Positions 5,465 to 10,734 of a stretch of DNA of 10,734 nt are shown here, piece after piece. Source of the stretch: Gallionella sp. (GTDB taxonomy: Bacteria; Pseudomonadota; Gammaproteobacteria; Burkholderiales; Gallionellaceae); NCBI GenBank assembly GCA_030645955.1, contig JAUSMR010000050.1, forward strand, positions 1 through 10,734, given 5' to 3'. The notes beneath the pieces are model-generated. The model had not been told where the DNA came from. It searched no databases and saw only the letters and a list, made by a program, of their open reading frames with translations. The position numbers and the translations under genes are program-made. Within the stretch, counting starts at the first letter, position 1; every line of letters starts with the position of its first letter.

Positions 5465-6493
5465 TTATTTAATGGCGTTGTGCACGTCGCTGGCCGTGAT
5501 CTTGGTGTACCTGCGCAACATGGCCCAGGTCTTATGCCCGGTCAGCAAAGCCACCTGCGGAATATCCAAGCCCATGCGAAAAAATGAAGCGGTCGCCCGG
5601 TGTCGCAGGTCATGAAAGTGGAGATCGACAATCGGCGGCTCTACGGCTTTGCACCCCCGGGTGAAGGCGGCCGAAACACTGTCTGCCTGATAGGGGAACA
5701 GAAAACCAGAATCCCGGCCTTCAATCAGCGGCTCCACGATTGCCCATGCATCAGCCAGCAGGGGGACCGTCTGGTGGTTGCCCTGTTTGTTCTTTGGGTC
5801 TTTGCGGTCGCGGATGATGATGCTCTTGGCTTCACGGTCAAGGTCGTCAATCTCAAGCCGGCAAATTTCAGCCTGACGCATACCTGTTGCCACCGCAAAA
5901 CGGCACAGTAGAGACATGGGCACTTTCTGGCGCAGGTTGTTATCCCATAGGGCATACAGGCGCTCTAGTTCGCTGTCTGTTGGCTCCCGGCTACGCTCCT
6001 TTGAGCGGGTATCAAGTCCACGGTGGGCGAGGGCTGCGCGGGCGTCCAGGGCGAGACGCTCGGGCAGGTCAAGGTTTCGAGCGTGTTTTCCCCACTTCAG
6101 GACGGCACTTAAAAAACTGAGATCACCCGCGATGGTGACGCCGCCGGCGCCAGCTTCTTGGCGGCGGTCAATGAAGTCGCGCAAGACCATGGCGTTCAGG
6201 CTGGCCAGCTTCACTTTGCCAATCTCGCGCTTGAGCATGGCAAGTGTCGCCGCCTTGGTGTGGCCGGGCGTCTTGGTGAATGTCTCGGTGTACTTGTCGA
6301 TCAGGTCTGAGAGGGTGGACGACTTCGGGACCGGTGCATAACCCCCGGCTGCGACATGACTTGCCTGAGCTTCAATAGCGGTCGCCCAGGTCTTAGCTTC
6401 GCTCTTGAGTTGGAATGTGGCAGCACGGTACAGGCCTGCCTTGCGGACTTGCACCCTCCATTTGCCAGAGGGTAACTGCGAGAATGTGGCCAT
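5465..6493 (-). CDS. Tyrosine recombinase, dusA-adjacent integrase
   Basis: The protein has 342 residues from ATG 6493; an in-frame TTG three codons upstream is possible. It has a short N-terminal arm-binding part (residues 1-55), a SAM-like core-binding domain (about 60-165) and a catalytic domain. With three added for the longer start, the catalytic set is Arg209 in ATGMRQAEICRL, Lys near 237-239 in KDPKNKQGNHQTVPLL, His297 and Arg300 in HDLRHRA, His323 in LTGHKTWAML, and nucleophile Tyr332 in RRYT. All are present, so it should be active. It lies directly upstream of dusA and points away from it, the arrangement of dusA-specific integrative elements. Its promoter region holds three GTGCAC sites, and TAATAAT (6528-6534, minus strand) may be the -10. 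After the stop, inverted repeats at 5434-5465 lack a T-run, so no clear terminator is seen. Confidence 0.93.
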   Translation of the reverse strand: MATFSQLPSGKWRVQVRKAGLYRAATFQLKSEAKTWATAIEAQASHVAAGGYAPVPKSSTLSDLIDKYTETFTKTPGHTKAATLAMLKREIGKVKLASLNAMVLRDFIDRRQEAGAGGVTIAGDLSFLSAVLKWGKHARNLDLPERLALDARAALAHRGLDTRSKERSREPTDSELERLYALWDNNLRQKVPMSLLCRFAVATGMRQAEICRLEIDDLDREAKSIIIRDRKDPKNKQGNHQTVPLLADAWAIVEPLIEGRDSGFLFPYQADSVSAAFTRGCKAVEPPIVDLHFHDLRHRATASFFRMGLDIPQVALLTGHKTWAMLRRYTKITASDVHNAIK

Positions 6494-6547
6494 CGTGTGC
6501 AATCCGTGTGTGTGCTTTGATGCCCGGATTATTACCCGCTTTGCCCC

Positions 6548-6586
6548 GTCATGTGCACTTCGTGTGCACTAAGTCGTGCACATGAC
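6548..6586. promoter_or_regulatory. Phased GTGCAC sites and 11-bp inverted repeat between int and dusA
   Basis: Three copies of the palindrome GTGCAC lie at 6553-6558, 6564-6569 and 6576-6581, spaced 11 and 12 bp apart, about one helical turn. The outer two sit in a perfect inverted repeat, GTCATGTGCAC (6548-6558) and GTGCACATGAC (6576-6586), with a 17-bp spacer. They lie upstream of the integrase start and close to the expected attachment junction. They may be integrase or excisionase arm sites, or an operator controlling int. Confidence 0.55.
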
Positions 6587-6589
6587 CTA

Positions 6590-6700
6590 AAAAGTGAATT
6601 TTTAAAGTGGAAAAACTTCAATTAAATCAACAACTTACGTTGAATAAAATTAGCGTTGCCCCGATGATGGACTGGACTGACCGCCATTGCCGCTATTTTC
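6590..6700. other. Likely attachment junction at the 5' end of dusA
   Basis: The first ~15 codons of dusA (6607-6651) are strikingly AT-rich, whereas from AGCGTTGCCCCGATGATGG onward the sequence is GC-rich and encodes the conserved APMMDWTDRHC motif. Elements of the dusA-specific integrase class recombine at the 5' end of this gene and supply a replacement start. The junction is therefore expected around 6645-6700, with the host-like part serving as the att core. The partner att copy should be at the left end of the element, outside this window. Exact core limits cannot be set from one end. Confidence 0.55.
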
Positions 6701-7608
6701 ATCGCCTGCTCACGCGCCACGCGCTGCTGTACACGGAAATGGTGACCACCGGCGCCCTGATTTATGGCGATGTGCCGCGTCATCTGCGCTTCAACGCGGA
6801 AGAACATCCTGTTGCGCTGCAACTCGGCGGCAGCGAGCCAACGGACCTGGCCCATTGCGCCAAGCTGGGCGAGCAGTGGGGCTATGACGAGATCAACCTG
6901 AATTGCGGCTGCCCGAGCGAACGGGTACAACGCGGCGCGTTTGGTGCCTGCCTGATGGCCGAACCCCTACTGGTGGCGGATTGCGTCAAGGCCATGGTGG
7001 ATGTGGTGTCGGTACCTGTCACGGTCAAACACCGCATTGGCATCGACAAGTCCGAGAGCTACGACTTCGTGCGTGATTTTGTCGGCACCGTCAGCGAAGC
7101 GGGCTGCCACACCTTTATCGTGCATGCCCGCAACGCCTGGCTCAAGGGCTTGAGTCCAAAAGAAAACCGCGAAGTGCCGCCCCTGCGCTATGCGTTGGCA
7201 CATCAGCTCAAACACGACTTTCCGCACCTCATCATTGCCGTCAATGGCGGCATCACCACAACTGCTCAAGTGCAAGAGCAGCTGCAGCAGGTGGACGGCG
7301 TCATGCTGGGCCGCGAGGCCTACCACAACCCCTGGTGGCTGAGCGAGTGGGATGCCGCGTTTTACGGGGCTGGTCCCACAGAAAAGAGCCGCGAGCAGGT
7401 TGAGGAGCAGATGGTGGTCTACATGGAACGTGAGGCCGCTGAGCATGGCACGCCCTGGTATTCAATAGCCCGCCACATGCTGGGCCTGCGCCATGGTCTG
7501 CCGGGTGCGCGCAAATGGCGCCAGGTGTGGAGTGATCACCGGGTCAAGGGCCTGCCTGCGCGTGAGGTGATGGCCCAAGCCCACGGAGCGGTGCTTGTTT
7601 CGGCCTGA
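6607..7608 (+). CDS. dusA: tRNA-dihydrouridine(20/20a) synthase DusA
   Basis: This FMN- and NADPH-dependent enzyme reduces uridine 20/20a in the tRNA D-loop. The 333-aa length is typical. Motifs in order are VAPMMDWTDRHCRYFHRLL (17-35), the substrate/FMN region YTEMVTTGA (42-50), LNCGCPSERVQRGAFGACLM (98-117) with the catalytic Cys at 102, VTVKHRIG (138-145) with the FMN-contacting Lys141, IVHARNAWLKGLSPKENR (171-188), NGGI (213-216) and GREAYHNPW (235-243). A GTG at 6607 is the first usable start, after an in-frame stop at 6595. The next ATG (residue 20) would remove part of the first conserved strand. No clear ribosome site precedes the GTG. The N-terminal ~15 residues (MEKLQLNQQLTLNKI) are coded by AT-rich DNA unlike the rest and are probably provided by the integrated element. 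The EamA gene overlaps its end. Confidence 0.95.
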   Translation: MEKLQLNQQLTLNKISVAPMMDWTDRHCRYFHRLLTRHALLYTEMVTTGALIYGDVPRHLRFNAEEHPVALQLGGSEPTDLAHCAKLGEQWGYDEINLNCGCPSERVQRGAFGACLMAEPLLVADCVKAMVDVVSVPVTVKHRIGIDKSESYDFVRDFVGTVSEAGCHTFIVHARNAWLKGLSPKENREVPPLRYALAHQLKHDFPHLIIAVNGGITTTAQVQEQLQQVDGVMLGREAYHNPWWLSEWDAAFYGAGPTEKSREQVEEQMVVYMEREAAEHGTPWYSIARHMLGLRHGLPGARKWRQVWSDHRVKGLPAREVMAQAHGAVLVSA

Positions 7609-8530
7609 GTCGCGTCATCGCCTGGCGTTGACGCTGATCTGGGTCACGCCCGCACTGTGGGCGGTCAATTACATCGTTGCCCGCGCTGCCCCCGGTGTGG
7701 TGGAGCCGCACATGCTGGCCCTGGGTCGCTGGGCGCTGGCCGGAGCCCTGCTGACGTTCATGGCGCGCGCCGAACTGTGGCGCGAGCGCCGCAGCATTGC
7801 TGCCGTCTGGCCTCAGTATGTGGTGCTGGGCGCGCTGGGCATGCTGGTCTGCGGTGCCTGGGTGTACCAGGGTGCCAAAACCACGGTGGCCATGAACATC
7901 GCGCTGATTTATTCGGCGTCGCCGGTGCTGATTGCCCTGGGTGCGGTGGCGTGGCTGGGCGAGCGGTTTGCGCCCCGGCAGGCGCTGGGTGTGGTGCTGG
8001 CCATGGTCGGCGTGATGCACGTCATTGTGAGAGGCCAGTGGATGACCTTGGCCCATGTGCAGTGGGTGGCGGGCGACGGCTGGATCGTTGTGGCGATGGT
8101 GTCATGGGCTGGGTACGCATTGCTGCAAAAGAAATGGCCCAGTTCCTTGAATGCCACGGCACGCCTTGCCGCGATTTGCTGGGGCGGCGTACTGGTGCTG
8201 CTGCCTTTCGCGCTGTGGGAAATGGGCCTGGCTGACACGCCAGTCTGGAGTCGGCAGGCCACCTGGTTGACCGTGATCGCGGCACTGGTGCCCGGCTTGG
8301 GCGCCTACTGGATCTACGGCTGGTCGCAAAAAATTCTGGGTGCCAGTCGGGTCGCCGTGACTTTGTATCTGGGGCCGCTGTACGCCGCAGTCGCGGCTTG
8401 GGGTGTGCTCAATGAACCGCTGGGCTGGCATCATCTCGCCGGTGCGGCCCTGATTTTGCCGGGGGTTTTTCTGGTGACCCGCGCCGCCAGTGCCGAGGCG
8501 CCCGGCCCGGCGACTGCCCCAGACCGCTGA
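7595..8530 (+). CDS. EamA/DMT-family transporter
   Basis: This 311-residue, strongly hydrophobic protein has about ten predicted membrane segments. It shows the two-fold internal repeat of EamA (drug/metabolite transporter) permeases: LIWVTPALWAVNYIVARAAP and MLALGRWALAGALLTFMARA in the first half, and IVVAMVSWAGYALLQKKWPS and TLYLGPLYAAVAAWGVLNEP in the second. The last is the characteristic 'l.Pv.aallg.l.l.E' segment. Members export metabolites or amino acids across the inner membrane; the substrate cannot be predicted. The start is a TTG at 7595, inside the 3' end of dusA (14-bp overlap), with GGAG 6 bases upstream and no ATG before the first membrane segment. Translation is therefore probably coupled to dusA. 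The C-terminal tail is Ala/Pro-rich. Confidence 0.88.
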   Translation: MFRPESRHRLALTLIWVTPALWAVNYIVARAAPGVVEPHMLALGRWALAGALLTFMARAELWRERRSIAAVWPQYVVLGALGMLVCGAWVYQGAKTTVAMNIALIYSASPVLIALGAVAWLGERFAPRQALGVVLAMVGVMHVIVRGQWMTLAHVQWVAGDGWIVVAMVSWAGYALLQKKWPSSLNATARLAAICWGGVLVLLPFALWEMGLADTPVWSRQATWLTVIAALVPGLGAYWIYGWSQKILGASRVAVTLYLGPLYAAVAAWGVLNEPLGWHHLAGAALILPGVFLVTRAASAEAPGPATAPDR

Positions 8531-8570
8531 GCAGGATCTCACTAGGCAAAATGGGTTTTTCATTTTTATA

Positions 8571-8630
8571 TGCCAAATTGGCCTGTAGCCCTCGTTGGAA
8601 TTGCGCATATAGCTACAAAAAGTATAGTAA
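8571..8630. repeat. Possible comamonad intergenic dispersed repeat
   Basis: The stretch from TGCCAAATTGGCCTGTAGCC to AGCTACAAAAAGTATAGTAA has arms TGTAGC (8584-8589) and GCTACA (8612-8617). It resembles, from memory, a short intergenic repeat common in Polaromonas, Rhodoferax and related genomes (an 'aaat-ggcct-tagc ... tagctac' pattern). Only one copy lies in this window, so the sequence itself shows only a degenerate stem-loop. Its role, if any, is unknown. Confidence 0.35.
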
Positions 8631-8705
8631 ACAGGGTGTCCTGGTGTCCACGCGTTGGCACATGTCTCGCAAGGATCCCGGGTCTTAATGCAGAGGTATA
8701 AAGGA

Positions 8706-8757
8706 GAGAACACGGATGTCCGCGCCCAGGACGGATCGCTCATTGAGCCGTGTTCTC
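8706..8757 (+). repeat. 10-bp inverted repeat over the start of a short ORF
   Basis: GAGAACACGG (8706-8715) pairs perfectly with CCGTGTTCTC (8748-8757) across 32 bases that contain a smaller GTCC/GGAC stem. In a plus-strand transcript the 5' arm would lie between the ribosome site AAGGAG and the ATG at 8716, so the fold could hide the start. It may be a regulatory leader for the downstream hydrolase gene. No T-run follows it, so it is not a terminator. Confidence 0.45.
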
Positions 8758-8865
8758 CCATGGGCAGCTGGCCCTTGGACTGAAGTGGCTTTGATTTTTC
8801 TCACTTCGCCATGTCCGGGCTCTGCATCTAATCATTGGCTGTGGCGTACGTTTGTCGGGGGGTAA
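8716..8865 (+). CDS. Possible small protein or leader peptide (49 aa)
   Basis: The ATG at 8716 is preceded by a near-perfect ribosome site (AAGGAG, 9 bases upstream), and the frame runs 49 codons to a TAA that ends 6 bases before the hydrolase ATG. The peptide is MSAPRTDRSLSRVLPWAAGP, then WTEVALIFLTSPCPGSASNH and WLWRTFVGG, with a moderately hydrophobic middle. It matches no family I know, and its composition is only weakly protein-like. The ribosome site and close spacing to the next gene support translation, possibly as a coupled leader, but chance is not excluded. A hairpin covers its start. Confidence 0.3.
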   Translation: MSAPRTDRSLSRVLPWAAGPWTEVALIFLTSPCPGSASNHWLWRTFVGG

Positions 8866-8871
8866 GCTCAA

Positions 8872-9837
8872 ATGAAAACTACACGTACCTGGCGTATCGT
8901 CCTTGTTCTTGTGGGGCTCCTTGTCGCCGGGCTGGTCTGGGTGGTCTTGACGAGCTATCAACGCGATATTCAGCAAGCGCGCCAGCGCATCGCCACGGGC
9001 AGCCAAATCGTCCAGACACCGTGTGGCCCAATCGAGTATGCGATCGCCGGTGATGGCCCTGCGGTATTGCTTGTGCACGGTGCCGGTGGCGGCTATAACC
9101 AGAGTCTGGCCTTTGGCGAGGCGCTGGTCAACCGTGGTTTTCGTGTCATTGCCATGTCACGCTTCGGCTACCTTCGCACCCCGCTGCCAAAGGATGCCAC
9201 GGCGTCCGCACAAGCCGATGCCCACGCCTGCCTGCTCGACGCGCTCCATATCCAGCGTGCGCCGATCATTGGCGTCTCAGCCGGTGCGCCCTCAAGCATG
9301 CAGTTTGCGCTACGCCACCCCGACCGGTGCAGCGCCATGGTGCTCCTCGTTCCCGCCGCCTACGTGCCGCGGCCGGCCAATGCGCCGCCGATGCTGACCC
9401 CGGCCAGGACCGACTTCCTGTTCGATACCGCGCTCAAGTCCGACTTTCTCTTCTGGACGGCGATCCGGTTCGCCCGCTCCACCATGATCGAGTCGATTCT
9501 TGCCACACCATTGGCCGTGGTGGAGAACGCAAGCGCCGCCGAGCAGGCCCGCGTTGACGAAATGCTGGAGCAGATCCAGCCCGTCAGCCCGCGCCGGCTG
9601 GGCTTGCTCAATGATGCGGCAATTATCGCCTCGCTCCAGCGCTACGAGCTGGAACGGATCGCCATGCCGACGCTCGTGATCAGCGTGGCTGATGACTTGT
9701 TTGGAACCTTCGATGGCGCCCGCTACACTGCCGAGCACATTCCGGGCGCCCGTTTCATCGGCTACCCAAGCGGCGGCCATTTGTGGGTCGGGCACCAGGA
9801 CGAAGTGCTGTCCGAGATATTGGCCTTCCTGAAATAG
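8872..9837 (+). CDS. Membrane-anchored alpha/beta hydrolase
   Basis: The 321-residue protein begins with a membrane anchor (IVLVLVGLLVAGLVWVVL, 9-26) followed by RDIQQARQR, so the enzyme domain probably faces the periplasm. The alpha/beta-hydrolase fold is clear: an oxyanion motif LLVHGAGGGYNQS (66-78), a strand RVIAMSRFGY, the nucleophile elbow GVSAG with Ser136, an acidic residue in ISVADDLFG (Asp274 or Asp275), and the catalytic His303 in YPSGGHLWVGH. The cap region (about 175-235) is helical. It is a serine hydrolase of unknown substrate, perhaps an esterase or C-C/ester-bond hydrolase. ATG 8872 follows a GGGGGGTAAG tract that can act as ribosome site. It follows a possible short ORF by 6 bases and is separated from smc by 114 bases containing no evident terminator. 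Confidence 0.88.
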   Translation: MKTTRTWRIVLVLVGLLVAGLVWVVLTSYQRDIQQARQRIATGSQIVQTPCGPIEYAIAGDGPAVLLVHGAGGGYNQSLAFGEALVNRGFRVIAMSRFGYLRTPLPKDATASAQADAHACLLDALHIQRAPIIGVSAGAPSSMQFALRHPDRCSAMVLLVPAAYVPRPANAPPMLTPARTDFLFDTALKSDFLFWTAIRFARSTMIESILATPLAVVENASAAEQARVDEMLEQIQPVSPRRLGLLNDAAIIASLQRYELERIAMPTLVISVADDLFGTFDGARYTAEHIPGARFIGYPSGGHLWVGHQDEVLSEILAFLK

Positions 9838-9951
9838 CGCAAGACCGGGCCTGTACATCCGTTGGTCAAGTTATCATGACGCCTTCCTGCGCAGGCTGCC
9901 CGACAGCCCCTGACCCCGTCAAATCAACAGCTTAAGTAGCCCCAGTGATCC

Positions 9952-10734
9952 GTGCGTCTTAATTCAATCAAGTTATCAGGGTTCAAGTCCTTCGCCGAGC
10001 CGACCAATTTCATGCTGCCGGGCCAGCTGGTGGGCGTGGTTGGGCCCAATGGCTGCGGCAAATCCAACATCATGGATGCGGTGCGCTGGGTGCTGGGCGA
10101 GTCCAAGGCGTCGGAATTGCGTGGCGAGTCGATGCAGGACGTTATTTTCAATGGCACCAACACCCGCAAACCGTCCAGCCGCGCCAGCGTGGAACTGGTG
10201 TTTGACAATGCCGATCACCGCGCCGGTGGCCAGTGGAACCAGTTCGGCGAGATTGCCGTCAAGCGGGTGCTCACGCGCGACGGCACCAGCAGCTACTTTA
10301 TCAACAACCTGCCGGTGCGCCGCCGTGACGTGCAAGACGTGTTCCTGGGTACCGGGCTGGGGCCACGGGCCTACGCCATCATTGGCCAGGGCACCATCAG
10401 CCGCATTATTGAGTCGAAGCCCGAAGAATTGCGCCTGTTCCTGGAAGAGGCCGCCGGGGTGTCCAAATACAAGGAACGGCGCCGCGAGACCGAGAACCGT
10501 CTGTCCGATACGCGTGAAAACCTGACCCGGGTCGAAGACATCCTGCGCGAACTCAATAGCAACCTGGAAAAGCTCGAAGCGCAGGCCATTGTTGCCAAAC
10601 GGTTCAACGCCCTGACGTTTGAAGTCACACTCAAGCAGCATCAGCTCTGGTTTCTCAAGCGGACCGAGTCCGAGGCGGATCAGGCTAAGGTCAAGATGGA
10701 GTCGCAAGGTGCAGTCAATGCACTGGAGAGCCGG
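9952..10734 (+). CDS. smc: Chromosome segregation ATPase SMC (partial, N-terminal 261 residues)
   Basis: The frame is open from GTG 9952 to the right edge. The protein begins MRLNSIKLSGFKSFAEPTNF, the standard start of bacterial SMC, which justifies the GTG. The Walker A motif GPNGCGKSN is at 31-39, followed by IMDAVRWVLGESKASELRG, SMQDVIFNGT, the Q-loop/hinge-proximal segment VFLGTGLGPRAYAIIGQGTI and EEAAGVSKYKERRRETENRL, which leads into the first coiled-coil arm (from about residue 170 to the edge). SMC dimers with ScpA/ScpB organise and condense the chromosome. The full protein is near 1170 residues, so most lies outside the window. The ribosome site is weak. There is no sign of disruption. 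It is host core sequence and anchors the right side of the window as chromosomal. Confidence 0.95.
   Translation, partial: MRLNSIKLSGFKSFAEPTNFMLPGQLVGVVGPNGCGKSNIMDAVRWVLGESKASELRGESMQDVIFNGTNTRKPSSRASVELVFDNADHRAGGQWNQFGEIAVKRVLTRDGTSSYFINNLPVRRRDVQDVFLGTGLGPRAYAIIGQGTISRIIESKPEELRLFLEEAAGVSKYKERRRETENRLSDTRENLTRVEDILRELNSNLEKLEAQAIVAKRFNALTFEVTLKQHQLWFLKRTESEADQAKVKMESQGAVNALESR

Larger units (their letters stand above)
8531..8871. other. Intergenic region between the EamA gene and the hydrolase gene
   Basis: This 341-base gap has two parts. The left part (about 8541-8630) is AT-rich, with a weak stem-loop (AAAATG 8548-8553 and CATTTT 8561-8566) and a possible dispersed repeat. The right part contains a short ORF with a good ribosome site (8716-8865) and a 10-bp inverted repeat overlapping its start. 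No tRNA or other structured RNA was recognised. TATAGT (8623-8628) resembles a -10 box but lacks a good -35 partner. Confidence 0.6.

Noticed and set aside
5434..5465. Terminator after the integrase gene
   Set aside because: GCCCTGC/GCAGGGC and ACCGCC/GGCGGT stems exist, but the run of T (plus strand) precedes the stem, so it becomes A-rich after the stem in the integrase transcript.
8102..8761. Minus-strand frame of 219 codons across the EamA gene end and the gap
   Set aside because: It is antisense to the permease gene, and its product has no coherent hydrophobicity or motif pattern.
9310..9858. Minus-strand frame of 182 codons
   Set aside because: It is a shadow of the alpha/beta hydrolase gene, which has a complete catalytic triad on the plus strand.
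9838..9951. Terminator or promoter between the hydrolase gene and smc
   Set aside because: Only a 5-bp stem (GGCTG/CAGCC) without a T-run and no convincing -35/-10 pair were found.
9976..10707. Minus-strand frame of 243 codons at the right edge
   Set aside because: It is antisense to smc, whose Walker A and conserved N-terminal motifs are unmistakable on the plus strand.

Overview
The window looks like a betaproteobacterial chromosome, most likely Burkholderiales/Comamonadaceae. The housekeeping genes on the right (dusA, an EamA transporter, an alpha/beta hydrolase and smc) have GC-rich codon use, and dusA and smc read like comamonad proteins. That assignment comes from memory of these families, not from a search.

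Positions 1 to about 6600 hold an integrated phage-like element. All its genes are on the minus strand, running away from dusA. In order of transcription they are: a tyrosine integrase beside the 5' end of dusA; two unrecognised proteins (122 and 169 aa); an AlpA/excisionase-type HTH protein; a small unknown protein with a TTG start; a CHC2 zinc-finger protein; a DUF3987-type helicase-like ATPase; three small proteins (110, 81 and 54 aa); then, after a 228-base regulatory gap, an HK97-fold major capsid protein that runs off the left edge. From the HTH gene to the 54-aa gene the spacing is minimal or overlapping (4-bp ATGA and TTGA overlaps), which implies one coupled operon. The order int, HTH, replication, capsid, with no repressor, lysis, tail, terminase or portal gene before the capsid, resembles capsid-forming phage satellites more than a typical prophage. 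This is inference, because the left part of the element is not visible.

The most striking signal is in the 3' end of the helicase gene (1778-1978). Twelve copies of a 9-bp unit (TGCGAACTG and variants) form four triplets. Triplets 1 and 2 point one way and triplets 3 and 4 the other, with identical 64-bp offsets, mirrored around a short AT-rich palindrome. The repeats are read in different codon phases, so DNA function rather than the peptide appears to be conserved. This is a strong candidate for the element's replication origin. Other regulatory structure includes a promoter with a perfect -10 box and repeated palindromes upstream of the capsid gene, three helically phased GTGCAC sites between int and dusA, and a perfect 11-bp hairpin before the HTH gene.

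Positions 6607-10734 are host chromosome on the plus strand. They hold dusA, whose first codons appear to be rebuilt by the element, a translationally coupled EamA permease, a 341-base gap, a membrane-anchored alpha/beta hydrolase, and the 5' part of smc. The gap contains a possible dispersed repeat and a 49-codon ORF with a good ribosome binding site.
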